64,000 nt of DNA from assembly GCF_029675105.1 (NCBI RefSeq), contig NZ_JAQQFV010000006.1, forward strand, positions 310,001 through 374,000. Direction: 5' to 3'. Within the stretch, counting starts at the first letter, position 1, and each line of letters opens with the position of its first letter. This DNA comes from Nocardia anocheti (lineage in GTDB: Bacteria > Actinomycetota > Actinomycetes > Mycobacteriales > Mycobacteriaceae). This document shows positions 1-7,909 of the stretch, in pieces. Below the pieces are notes generated by a model. It made no database searches. It worked only from the letters and a program-made list of their open reading frames with translations, and was not told the origin of the DNA. Both the position numbers and the translations under genes were made by a program.

Positions 1-1
1 C

Positions 2-2395
2 GCACCGGATCGTGATCGTCCGGCGCCGCGTCCCGCCCCGCAGGGTGGCCCGCGTCCGACCCCGGGTCAGGGCGGTCCCCGTCCGGCTCCGGGTCAGGGT
101 GGCCCCCGTCCGGCTCCCGGTCAGGGCGGTCCCCGCCCCGGTCAGGGCCAGGGTGGTCCGCGTCCGGCCGCCGCGCAGGGCGGTGCCCCGCGTCCCGGTG
201 GGCCGCGTCCGACCCCGGGTTCGATGCCTCCGCGTCCGAACCCCGGTGCCATGCCCGCGCGTTCCGCGCGTCCGGGTCCGGCGGCCGGTGGCCGTCCGGG
301 TCGTCCGGGCGGTGCGCCCGGTGCCGGTCGTCCCGGTGGCGGCGGTGGCGGCTACCGCGGTGGCGGTGGCGGTGCCCCCGGTGCCGGTCAGGGTGCCGGT
401 GCGCCCGCGGCCGGTGGTTTCCGTGGTCGTCCCGGTGGCGGCGGTGGTCGTCCGGGTGGTCCCGGTGGCCGTGGTGGCGCGGCAGGCGCGTTCGGTCGTC
501 CCGGTGGCGCTCCGCGTCGTGGCCGTAAGTCGAAGCGGGCCAAGCGCGCCGAGTACGAGAACATGCAGGCGCCCGCCGTCGGTGGCGTGCGGCTGCCGCG
601 CGGTAACGGCGAGATCATCCGGCTCGCCCGTGGCGCCTCGCTGTCGGACTTCGCCGAGAAGATCGACGCGAACCCCGCTGCGCTTGTGCAGGCGCTGTTC
701 AACCTCGGTGAGATGGTCACCGCGACCCAGTCGGTCAACGACGAGACCCTCGAGCTGCTCGGCAGCGAGATGAACTACGTCGTGCACGTGGTCAGCCCCG
801 AGGACGAGGACCGTGAGCTGCTGGAGTCCTTCGACCTCACCTACGGCGAGGACGCGGGCACCGAGGAAGACCTCGAGCAGCGTCCGCCGGTCGTGACCGT
901 GATGGGTCACGTCGACCACGGTAAGACCCGACTGCTGGACACGATCCGCAAGGCCAACGTCCGCGAGGGCGAGGCCGGTGGCATCACCCAGCACATCGGT
1001 GCCTACCAGGTGCTGACGAACCTCAACGACGAAGAGCGCCTGATCACCTTCATCGACACCCCGGGTCACGAGGCGTTCACCGCCATGCGTGCCCGTGGCG
1101 CGAAGGCCACCGACATCGCGATCCTCGTGGTCGCGGCCGACGACGGCGTCATGCCGCAGACGGTGGAAGCGATCAACCACGCCCAGGCGGCCGACGTGCC
1201 GATCGTGGTCGCGGTCAACAAGATCGACAAGGAAGGCGCCAACCCGGACAAGATCCGGCAGCAGCTGACCGAGTACGGCCTGGTGACCGAGGAATACGGT
1301 GGCGACACCATGTTCGTCGACATCTCGGCCAAGCAGGGCACCAATATCGACGCGCTGCTGGAAGCGGTCCTGCTGACCGCCGACGCCTCGCTCGACCTGC
1401 GGGCCAACCCGGACATGGACGCCCAGGGTGTCGCCATCGAGGCGCACCTCGACCGCGGCCGTGGCCCGGTGGCCACCGTGCTCATCCAGCGCGGCACGCT
1501 GCACGTCGGCGACTCGATCGTGGCGGGCGACGCCTACGGTCGCGTGCGCCGCATGGTTGACGAGCACGGCGAGGACGTCCACGCGGCGTCGCCGTCGCGC
1601 CCGGTGCAGGTCATCGGTTTCACCTCGGTGCCCGGCGCCGGTGACAACCTGATCGTGGTCGAGGAAGACCGCATCGCCCGTCAGATCGCCGATCGCCGCA
1701 ACGCTCGCAAGCGCAACGCCCTGGCCGCGCGCAGCCGCAAGCGGATCAGCCTGGAAGATCTGGATGCCGCCCTGAAGGAGACTTCGGAGCTCAACCTGAT
1801 CCTCAAGGGCGACAACTCCGGTACCGTCGAGGCCCTCGAAGAGGCCCTGCTCGGCATCGAGATCGACGACGAGGTGCGTCTGCGCGTCATCGACCGCGGT
1901 GTCGGTGGCGTCACCGAGACCAACGTCAACCTGGCGTCGGCCTCGAACGCGATCATCATCGGCTTCAACGTCCGCGCGGAGGGCAAGGCCACCGAGCTGG
2001 CCAACCGCGAGGGCGTCGACATCCGGTACTACTCGGTGATCTACCAGGCCATCGACGAGATCGAGAAGGCCCTCAAGGGCATGCTCAAGCCGATCTACGA
2101 AGAGGTCGAACTGGGCCGGGCGGAGATCCGCGCGATCTTCCGTTCGTCGAAGGTCGGCAATATCGCCGGTTGCATGGTCCTGTCGGGTTCGGTCAAGCGC
2201 AACGCCAAGGCGCGCCTGATCCGCGACGGCCGGGTGATCGCCGAGACGATGACCATCTCCTCGCTCAAGCGGGAGAAGGACGACGCCACCGAGGTGCGCG
2301 AAGGTTACGAGTGCGGTATGACCGTGACCTACAACGACATCAAGGACGGCGACATCATCGAGGCTTACGAGCTGCGCGAGAAGCCGCGCGACTGA
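2..2395 (+). CDS. infB: Translation initiation factor IF-2 (5' end outside window)
   Basis: IF-2 is the GTPase that brings initiator tRNA to the 30S subunit and promotes 50S joining. The reading frame is open from base 2, so the N-terminus lies outside the window; about 797 residues are visible. The first ~175 codons are a Gly/Pro/Arg/Ala-rich disordered region typical of actinobacterial IF-2. The conserved IF2-N segment follows, then the G domain with GHVDHGKT (G1, bases 904-927), DTPGHEAF (G3) and NKID (G4). Domain II and the C-terminal fMet-tRNA-binding region follow and end in TGA at 2393-2395. The order infB, DUF503, rbfA and DHH phosphodiesterase matches the mycobacterial infB region. 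Identity is certain; only the start is missing. Confidence 0.97.
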   Translation, partial: APDRDRPAPRPAPQGGPRPTPGQGGPRPAPGQGGPRPAPGQGGPRPGQGQGGPRPAAAQGGAPRPGGPRPTPGSMPPRPNPGAMPARSARPGPAAGGRPGRPGGAPGAGRPGGGGGGYRGGGGGAPGAGQGAGAPAAGGFRGRPGGGGGRPGGPGGRGGAAGAFGRPGGAPRRGRKSKRAKRAEYENMQAPAVGGVRLPRGNGEIIRLARGASLSDFAEKIDANPAALVQALFNLGEMVTATQSVNDETLELLGSEMNYVVHVVSPEDEDRELLESFDLTYGEDAGTEEDLEQRPPVVTVMGHVDHGKTRLLDTIRKANVREGEAGGITQHIGAYQVLTNLNDEERLITFIDTPGHEAFTAMRARGAKATDIAILVVAADDGVMPQTVEAINHAQAADVPIVVAVNKIDKEGANPDKIRQQLTEYGLVTEEYGGDTMFVDISAKQGTNIDALLEAVLLTADASLDLRANPDMDAQGVAIEAHLDRGRGPVATVLIQRGTLHVGDSIVAGDAYGRVRRMVDEHGEDVHAASPSRPVQVIGFTSVPGAGDNLIVVEEDRIARQIADRRNARKRNALAARSRKRISLEDLDAALKETSELNLILKGDNSGTVEALEEALLGIEIDDEVRLRVIDRGVGGVTETNVNLASASNAIIIGFNVRAEGKATELANREGVDIRYYSVIYQAIDEIEKALKGMLKPIYEEVELGRAEIRAIFRSSKVGNIAGCMVLSGSVKRNAKARLIRDGRVIAETMTISSLKREKDDATEVREGYECGMTVTYNDIKDGDIIEAYELREKPRD
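41..142 (+). repeat. 27-bp tandem repeat coding the IF-2 N-terminal tail
   Basis: Three near-identical 27-bp units (41-67, 68-94, 95-121) and a partial fourth each encode Q-G-G-P-R-P-x-P-G. They vary mainly at third codon positions. The repeat is part of the disordered N-terminal extension of IF-2, a region known to vary in length between strains. Confidence 0.8.
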
Positions 2396-2409
2396 TATCG
2401 CACACCGCT

Positions 2410-2445
2410 CACACGCCGCATCCGAGTCATCGGGTGCGGCGTGTG
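2410..2445 (+). terminator. Hairpin between infB and the DUF503 gene
   Basis: Two 16-base arms (2410-2425 and 2430-2445) pair fully apart from one G-T wobble, around a four-base loop GTCA. No U-run follows. It may be an actinobacterial-type terminator or an attenuator that sets downstream expression, since the next genes run in the same direction only 40 bases away. Confidence 0.6.
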
Positions 2446-2484
2446 GTCATGCGTGCGATCCCATCTACCAGGAGGTGAGCACCG

Positions 2485-2778
2485 CTGTACATCGGTGCGC
2501 TCGAATTCGATCTACTGCTCGGTGACGTGCACTCGCTCAAGGAGAAGCGGTCGGTGATCCGGCCGATTCTCGCGGAGCTGCAGAAACGCTTCGCCGTGAA
2601 CGCCGCCGAGGCCGGAGATCAGGACCTGCACCGCCGAGCACTGCTCGGGGTGGCCATGGTCAGTGCGGAAACGGGACACCTGAACGAGGTGCTCGACAAG
2701 TGTGAGCGGCACGTCGCCGCCCGTCCGGAGATAGAGTTGCTGGCAGTACGCCGCCGGATCTTCGGACCCGAAGACTAG
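2485..2778 (+). CDS. DUF503 (YlxP-like) protein with apparent CTG start
   Basis: A 97-residue protein of the DUF503 family, a small ferredoxin-like-fold protein commonly encoded between infB and rbfA; its biochemical role is not established. The family's first strand and helix are visible as (L/M)YIGALEFDLLLGDVHSLKE followed by KRSVIRPI. No ATG, GTG or TTG lies in frame before the family N-terminus: an in-frame TGA is at 2476-2478 and the first standard start is GTG 2527, which would delete the first strand. A perfect AGGAGG (2470-2475) stands nine bases before CTG 2485, so CTG is the likely start. The stop is 19 bases before rbfA. The family call is firm; the start codon is an inference. Confidence 0.85.
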   Translation: MYIGALEFDLLLGDVHSLKEKRSVIRPILAELQKRFAVNAAEAGDQDLHRRALLGVAMVSAETGHLNEVLDKCERHVAARPEIELLAVRRRIFGPED

Positions 2779-2797
2779 ATCAGAGGAGGACAGACCC

Positions 2798-3247
2798 ATG
2801 GTGGATCAAGCCAGGGCACGCCGACTCGCCAAGCGGATTTCCGCGATCGTGGCCACCGCGATCGAGTACGAGATCAAGGATCCGCGGCTGCGGTTCGTCA
2901 CCGTCACCGACGCCAAGGTGACCGGCGATCTGCGCGAGGCGACGGTGTTCTACACGGTGATGGGCGAGACGCTCGAGACCGAACCCGACTACGCGGCCGC
3001 GGCCGCCGGTCTGGAGGCGGCCAAGGGTGTGCTGCGGTCCAAGGTCGGCGCCGGTACCGGAGTGAAGTTCACCCCGATCCTGTCGTTCACGCTGGACAAG
3101 GTGCCCGACGCGGCCCGCGAGATGGAGGAGCTGCTGGCCCGGGCTCGCGCCATCGACGACGAGGTGGCCAAGGTCGCGGCCAATGCCACGCACGCGGGCG
3201 AGGCCGACCCGTACAAGTCCGATCGCGACGACGAAGACGCCGAGTAG
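2798..3247 (+). CDS. rbfA: 30S ribosome-binding factor A
   Basis: RbfA is a KH-fold factor that binds the immature 30S subunit near helix 1 of 16S rRNA and is needed for late small-subunit maturation and cold growth. The 149-residue protein starts MVDQARARRLAKRI behind an AGAGGAGG-type ribosome site. It shows the typical sequence through IEYEIKDPRLRFVTVTDAKV and the region TLDKVPDAAREMEELLARAR. An acidic C-terminal tail of about 30 residues, common in actinobacteria, ends the protein. Its place after infB and DUF503 is the classic order. Confidence 0.96.
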   Translation: MVDQARARRLAKRISAIVATAIEYEIKDPRLRFVTVTDAKVTGDLREATVFYTVMGETLETEPDYAAAAAGLEAAKGVLRSKVGAGTGVKFTPILSFTLDKVPDAAREMEELLARARAIDDEVAKVAANATHAGEADPYKSDRDDEDAE

Positions 3248-3328
3248 TCCGATGTCCGACCGGCGTCCGACGACGTTGGCCCGCGTCCGCGCGCGGGGCG
3301 TCGGGGCATGCCCCGGGGTCCGTGCCCG

Positions 3329-4327
3329 ATGACCGGAGTACTGGACGGAACCCAACTGGACGCTGCCGTCGCCGCGCTGGCGGCGGCGCGTTCGGTGACC
3401 GTGCTGTGCCACGTGCACCCCGACGCCGACACGATCGGCAGCGGACTGGCACTGGCGTTGGCGCTGGACCGGCGCGGGGTGCCGGTGTGCGTGTCGTTCG
3501 CCGAGCCCGCCGAGCTGCCGCTGTCGTTGCGCACGCTGCCGGGCGTGCGGCATGTGGTGCCGCCCGCGCGGGTGCCCGCCGAGGTCGATCTGCTGATCGT
3601 GGTCGACTGCGGTGCGCGCAGCCGCCTGGGCGCGCTCGCGGATCGATTACCCGGCGCGGGCACGACGGTGGTCATCGACCATCACCGTGCCAATGACGGT
3701 TTCGGCACCGTCGACCTGATCGACGAGTCCGCGGCCTCGACCACCGAGCTGGTCACCCGGCTGCTCGATGCCTGGGGTGTCGCGCTCGACGCCGAGATCG
3801 CGCACTGTCTGTTCGCGGGCCTGGTCACCGATACCGGCTCGTTCCGCTGGGCCAGGCCCGGCAGCCACGCCCTGGCCGAGCGGCTGCTCGCCACCGGTAT
3901 CGACGGGGCCGAGATCACTCGCGTCCTGCTCGACACCCATCCCTTCACCTGGCTGCCCATGCTGGCCAAGGCCCTCGCCTCGGCGGTGGTCGTGCCCGAC
4001 GCGGCGGGGGTGGGCCTGGTCTACGCGCTGGTGCGCGCCGCCGACACCCACGAGGTCGGGCCCGAAGAGGTCGAGAGCGTCATCGACGTCATCCGCACGA
4101 CCGCCGAGGCGGGCATCGCCGCCGTGTTCAAGGAAGCCCGCGGCCAGAACGACCGCTGGACGGTCTCGCTGCGCTCCCGCGACTCGGCGCCGGGCATGTC
4201 CGACGGGGTCGATGTCGCCGCGATCGCGTCGGGGTTCGGTGGTGGTGGGCATCGGTTCGCGGCGGGGTACACGACCTACGGCAGCGCCGAGAGTGTGGTC
4301 CGCGCGCTGGTCGCCGCGCTCGGCTGA
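3329..4327 (+). CDS. nrnA: DHH/DHHA1 phosphodiesterase, NrnA/CnpB type
   Basis: A 332-residue DHH-superfamily phosphoesterase. Family members degrade short RNAs and pAp, and the M. tuberculosis relative in this position (Rv2837c, CnpB) hydrolyses c-di-AMP; which activity dominates here cannot be read from the sequence. The Mn-binding motifs are present in order: CHVHPDADTIGS, VVDCGARS, VIDHHRAN (the DHH signature), FAGLVTDTGSFRW, and the C-terminal DHHA1 glycine motif GGGGHRFAAGY. ATG 3329 gives MTGVLDG; an in-frame ATG at 3308 would add seven residues. It follows rbfA by about 80 bases and is probably co-transcribed with it. Confidence 0.92.
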   Translation: MTGVLDGTQLDAAVAALAAARSVTVLCHVHPDADTIGSGLALALALDRRGVPVCVSFAEPAELPLSLRTLPGVRHVVPPARVPAEVDLLIVVDCGARSRLGALADRLPGAGTTVVIDHHRANDGFGTVDLIDESAASTTELVTRLLDAWGVALDAEIAHCLFAGLVTDTGSFRWARPGSHALAERLLATGIDGAEITRVLLDTHPFTWLPMLAKALASAVVVPDAAGVGLVYALVRAADTHEVGPEEVESVIDVIRTTAEAGIAAVFKEARGQNDRWTVSLRSRDSAPGMSDGVDVAAIASGFGGGGHRFAAGYTTYGSAESVVRALVAALG

Positions 4328-4378
4328 CGCTGGCCGACTCCGTCGTTCTCGAGCCTCGGGCTTCAGTGCGCCTCGAAC

Positions 4379-5542
4379 TCAGGACACGGTGACCGGGACG
4401 CGGCGGAGCCGGGAGGCCAGGAGCGCGCCGAGCAGGGTGGTCGCCGCGCAGAGGCCGAAGGCCAGGGCGGGGCGGTCGACGAGCAGGCCGGTGAGGCCCG
4501 CGACGACGAGGCCGCCGAGATTGCCGGTCATCCAGATCAGGCCCGCAGCCGTGCCGTCGGCGGTGCCGGTGTGGCGTTCGGCCATGGCCAGCACGATCGG
4601 CAGCGCGGGCAGCAGGGTGAGGCCGATCAGGACGAAGGCCAGGAATCCGGTGGCCAGGCCGGGTGCCACGGCGACGATCAGACACGCCAGCGCGCTGGCC
4701 GTGAGCCCCACCATCACCGCGGGCAGCTCGACACCGCGCCGCAGCACCGCGACCGGGACCACCGCGCAGCCGACGACACCGGCGACCACATTGACCAGCA
4801 GCACCACACTGGCCGCGTCCGCGCTCACGCCCGCCGGTTCCAGCAGGGCCTGGCCGAAGGTCGCCAGGGCGACGAAGGTGCCGAACGGGAAGAACACCGC
4901 CGCGCACAGTCTGCGCACGTAGCTGTCGCCCAGCGTCGTCCGCAGCGCCACCATCGACGTCGACGTGCTCGCCACCGGTCCCGCACCCGCGCGTCGCAGT
5001 TCCAGCGTGAGCAGTGCCGCGGCGACGCTCGCGAAGACGGCGCCGATCGCGGCGAGGGTCGTCAGCTGATCCGCGCGGGGCAGCAGCGCGCCGAGTACGA
5101 AGGCGGCCGCCATTCCGGCGAACGTGCTGGCCGTGCCGACGGCGATGCCGGTCGCCCGGTGCTTCTCCGGCAGATAGTGCCCGGCGACGCCGGTGATGGC
5201 GTTGAGCACCAGTGGCTGCGCCACCGCGACGACGGTCTGGCCGAGCAGGACCACGGCGAATCCGTCATGCAGCAGCCGAAGATCCGCGCCGATCGCGGTG
5301 AGTACGGCACCGGCGATCAGGGCGGGCCGGAACCAGCGGTCGAGCAGGATGCCCGCCGGAATCGCGAGCACCACGTACAGCAGCGGGAACATGTTGGCCA
5401 GCCACCCCACGGCCGATTCGGAGACCTCGAAGTGCTCGGCCGCGACGGTCGTCACCGGGGCATAGGTGAGCCACACGAGCTGAGTCGCCGCGCCGACCAG
5501 GGCGAAGGCGGTGATCACCCGCCATCGTCGCGTACACGTCAT
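4379..5542 (-). CDS. MFS transporter
   Basis: A 387-residue integral membrane protein with about 12 hydrophobic segments, a major facilitator of the CynX-like kind. The cytoplasmic loop after TM2 reads GILLDRWFRPALI, a variant of the MFS loop 2-3 motif. The substrate is unknown. Start ATG 5542 (MTCTRRWRVITAFALVGA) places the first membrane segment right after a basic N-terminus; the frame stays open upstream, but those residues are not transporter-like. It converges on nrnA and diverges from dinF. An SOS-like palindrome lies 28 bases upstream of its start. Confidence 0.88.
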   Translation of the reverse strand: MTCTRRWRVITAFALVGAATQLVWLTYAPVTTVAAEHFEVSESAVGWLANMFPLLYVVLAIPAGILLDRWFRPALIAGAVLTAIGADLRLLHDGFAVVLLGQTVVAVAQPLVLNAITGVAGHYLPEKHRATGIAVGTASTFAGMAAAFVLGALLPRADQLTTLAAIGAVFASVAAALLTLELRRAGAGPVASTSTSMVALRTTLGDSYVRRLCAAVFFPFGTFVALATFGQALLEPAGVSADAASVVLLVNVVAGVVGCAVVPVAVLRRGVELPAVMVGLTASALACLIVAVAPGLATGFLAFVLIGLTLLPALPIVLAMAERHTGTADGTAAGLIWMTGNLGGLVVAGLTGLLVDRPALAFGLCAATTLLGALLASRLRRVPVTVS

Positions 5543-5569
5543 GTCGATCGCTGTCCTGAGTTGTTCGGG

Positions 5570-5583
5570 CGAACGGATGTTCG
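5570..5583. promoter_or_regulatory. SOS (LexA)-like box between MFS gene and dinF
   Basis: The palindrome CGAAC-GGAT-GTTCG matches the actinobacterial LexA core CGAAC-N4-GTTCG exactly; the flanking bases are G and C rather than the preferred T and A. It lies 28 bases upstream of the leftward MFS start and 228 bases upstream of the rightward dinF start, so either gene could be controlled. Assignment rests on the motif alone. Confidence 0.45.
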
Positions 5584-5810
5584 CGGGGAAGCCCATAGCT
5601 GGGCGGATGACCAGTATTGCGGCTGTGGGCGTTCCGTGCCGATGTTTCGCGCTGTTGCCCCACGCGTCCCCCCACGCGGTGCGGGCGGTGGGCTGGTGGC
5701 CCACGCCCCTGTGGTGGCGCGGTAGGTGTCGGTGGGATGTGCCAGGATCGGCCGCGAGACAGTGCACAGGCGCGCCGGAGTTGACGGCGCCTTCGGTGGG
5801 GAGGTCCGGC

Positions 5811-7160
5811 GTGGGTTCCGCAGCGGTCGAGGTAGTGGATCAGGCCGGGCCACGGCGGATTCTGGGGATCGCGGTGCCCACGCTCGGCGTGCTGGTGGCC
5901 GAGCCGCTGTACCTGTTGTTCGACATGGCCGTGGTCGGTCGGCTGGGGGCGCTCGCCCTGGCGGGTCTGGCGGTCGGCGGGGTGATCGTGGGTTCGGTCA
6001 GCACCCAGCTGACCTTCCTGTCCTACGGGACCACCGCCCGCGCGTCCCGCCGCCACGGCGCGGGTGACCGCGGGGGAGCCGTCGCCGAGGGCGTGCAGGC
6101 CAGCTGGGTGGGGGCGGCGATCGGATTGCTGATCGTGCTGGTGATCCAGGTGTTCGCCGCGCCGCTGTGTTCGGCCATCGCGGGCGGTGGTGACATCGCC
6201 GGGGAGGCACTGATCTGGGTGCGGATCGCGCTGTGCGGGGTCCCGCTGATCCTGTTGTCGATGGCGGGCAACGGCTGGATGCGCGGCGTCCAGGACGTGC
6301 GCAGGCCGCTGCTGTATGTGATCGCGGGCCTCGCCCTGTCGGCGGTGCTGTGCCCGATCCTGGTCTACGGCCTGCTCGGCGCGCCCCGGCTGGAACTGGC
6401 CGGTTCGGCCGTCGCCAATCTCGCCGGACAACTCGTCACCGGCGCGCTGTTCGTCTCCGCCCTGCTCCGCGAGCGGGTGTCGCTGCGCCCGCACCCGGCC
6501 GTCATGCGCGCCCAGCTCGTGCTGGGCCGCGACCTCATCGTGCGCAGCCTCTCCTTCCAGGCGTGCTTCATCTCCGCCGCCGCCGTGGCCGCCCGTTTCG
6601 GCGCCGCGTCGGTCGCCGCGCACCAGGTGGTGCTCCAGCTGTGGAATTTCCTCGCCCTGACCCTGGACTCGCTGGCCATCGCCGCGCAGACCCTCGTCGG
6701 CGCGGCGCTGGGTGCCGGTAGTGCCCAGGGCGCCACGGGCATCGCGCGACGGGTCACCGGCTGGTCGGGGATCTTCGCCCTGGTCCTGGCGGGCGCCTTC
6801 GCCGCGGGCTACGGCGTGGTGCCGCTGCTGTTCACCGACGACCCCGCCGTGCTCGACCGCGTCCACGTCATCTGGTGGTTCTTCGTCGCGATGATCCCCG
6901 TCGCGGGGGCGGTCTTCGCCCTCGACGGCGTGCTGCTCGGCGCGGGCGACGCGGCGTTCCTGCGCACCGCCACGCTGGTGGCGGCGCTGGGCGGGTTCCT
7001 GCCGCTGATCTGGCTCTCGCTGGTCTTCGACTGGGGTGTCGCGGGCATCTGGACCGGGCTGGTGGCGTTCATGCTGCTGCGCCTGGTCGCGGTCGTCGGC
7101 CGGGCGCGGTCGGGGCGCTGGGCCAGGGTCGGCGCCGACATCCCGCGCGGGGTCGCGTGA
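5811..7160 (+). CDS. dinF: MATE-family efflux transporter DinF
   Basis: A 449-residue multidrug-and-toxin-extrusion protein with about 12 membrane segments. MATE proteins export cationic drugs or related compounds using a Na+ or H+ gradient. The N-terminal half shows the family pattern IAVPTLGVLVAEPLYLLFDM and VVGRLGALALAGLAVGG, and the second bundle repeats it. Start GTG 5811 is chosen because GGGGAGG (5798-5804) stands six bases before it and MATE homology begins a few residues later. The M. tuberculosis dinF (Rv2836c) sits in the same place after Rv2837c. Its true substrate is unknown. Confidence 0.92.
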   Translation: MGSAAVEVVDQAGPRRILGIAVPTLGVLVAEPLYLLFDMAVVGRLGALALAGLAVGGVIVGSVSTQLTFLSYGTTARASRRHGAGDRGGAVAEGVQASWVGAAIGLLIVLVIQVFAAPLCSAIAGGGDIAGEALIWVRIALCGVPLILLSMAGNGWMRGVQDVRRPLLYVIAGLALSAVLCPILVYGLLGAPRLELAGSAVANLAGQLVTGALFVSALLRERVSLRPHPAVMRAQLVLGRDLIVRSLSFQACFISAAAVAARFGAASVAAHQVVLQLWNFLALTLDSLAIAAQTLVGAALGAGSAQGATGIARRVTGWSGIFALVLAGAFAAGYGVVPLLFTDDPAVLDRVHVIWWFFVAMIPVAGAVFALDGVLLGAGDAAFLRTATLVAALGGFLPLIWLSLVFDWGVAGIWTGLVAFMLLRLVAVVGRARSGRWARVGADIPRGVA

Positions 7161-7164
7161 GCGC

Positions 7165-7467
7165 TCAGCGCGGGTACGGGCTGAGCATGTCGATCCAGCG
7201 GATCTCGAGATCGCGGGTCAGGTAGTCCATCCGCGACTCCCAGAACTCGCGCATGTGCGGGAGCGCGAGGTGCGCGTCGAGGTCGTCCTTGCCGCGCCAG
7301 ACCTCGTAGAAGACGAAGACGTCGGGATTCTCGCTGTCGACGTGGAAGTGGTATTCCAGGCAGCCCGGCTCGGCCCGGGTCGGGGCGACGAACGAGAGCA
7401 GCAGCTCCTGGAGTTCGTCGCGGCGTTCCGGTTTCGGGTGGGCGAACCCGACGAGGGCATAGGTCAT
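7165..7467 (-). CDS. Antibiotic biosynthesis monooxygenase (ABM)-domain protein, putative quinol monooxygenase
   Basis: A 100-residue single-domain protein of the dimeric ferredoxin-like ABM/YgiN family. Members oxidise quinols or polyketides without a cofactor, or are structural relatives with unknown substrates. Typical stretches are LVGFAHPKPERRDELQELLL, FVAPTRAEPGCLEYHFHVD and VFYEVWRGKDDLDAHL with the family His. It is divergent from the ArsR regulator at 7550, and two palindromes lie between them, so it is probably the regulator's target. Its 3' end is five bases from dinF, which converges on it. Confidence 0.88.
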   Translation of the reverse strand: MTYALVGFAHPKPERRDELQELLLSFVAPTRAEPGCLEYHFHVDSENPDVFVFYEVWRGKDDLDAHLALPHMREFWESRMDYLTRDLEIRWIDMLSPYPR

Positions 7468-7476
7468 GCTGCTCCT

Positions 7477-7541
7477 TAGGTACGATGGCTGACGTACCTA
7501 GGAACCGTAGGGCCGCAATAGGTATGACGCAAGTCGTACCT
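7477..7541. promoter_or_regulatory. Two palindromic operator sites between the ABM gene and arsR
   Basis: Site 1 (7477-7500) is TAGGTACG-N8-CGTACCTA, a perfect palindrome. Site 2 (7520-7541) is AGGTATGAC-GCAA-GTCGTACCT, with one mismatch between arms. Both share the half-site AGGTAYG, and their centres are 42 bp apart (four helical turns). Site 2 abuts the arsR ribosome-binding site. This is what an autoregulatory ArsR operator pair would look like. Confidence 0.7.
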
Positions 7542-7549
7542 GAGGAGGT

Positions 7550-7909
7550 GTGGTGGACGACGACGCCGAACTGGACCTGGGCGCGGTCCTCACCGCGCTC
7601 GCCGACCCCCTACGCCGCAGGGTGATCACCCTGCTCGCCCTCGACCCCGCCGACGGTGACCGCAGCTGCTCGTCGTTCGACCTGCCCGTCACCAAGGCGA
7701 CCCGCACCCATCACTTCCGGGTGCTGCGCGAAGCCGGGCTGGTCCGGCAGGTGAACCACGGCAACCGCAGCACCGTCGTGCTGCGCCGCGCCGAGCTCGA
7801 CGCGCGCTTCCCCGGACTGCTCGGCCTGCTGGTCGCCGAGGCGGCCGAATCCGGCCAGTGGGAACCCGGCGGTGCGCCGAGGATCGGATATGCGACGGTG
7901 GAGCGGTGA
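7550..7909 (+). CDS. ArsR-family winged-helix transcriptional regulator
   Basis: A 119-residue (118 if GTG 7553 is used) winged-helix protein. The N-terminal HTH reads LTALADPLRRRVITLLALDP, and the recognition region KATRTHHFRVLREAGLV is typical of ArsR-type repressors. No obvious metal-binding Cys cluster is present apart from one Cys in RSCSSFD, so the signal may be a small molecule or redox change rather than a metal. A GAGGAGG ribosome site (7542-7548) precedes the GTG pair. Its stop overlaps the pptH start by four bases (GTGA), so it is the first gene of a likely arsR-pptH-pptT-truB transcript. Confidence 0.88.
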   Translation: MVDDDAELDLGAVLTALADPLRRRVITLLALDPADGDRSCSSFDLPVTKATRTHHFRVLREAGLVRQVNHGNRSTVVLRRAELDARFPGLLGLLVAEAAESGQWEPGGAPRIGYATVER

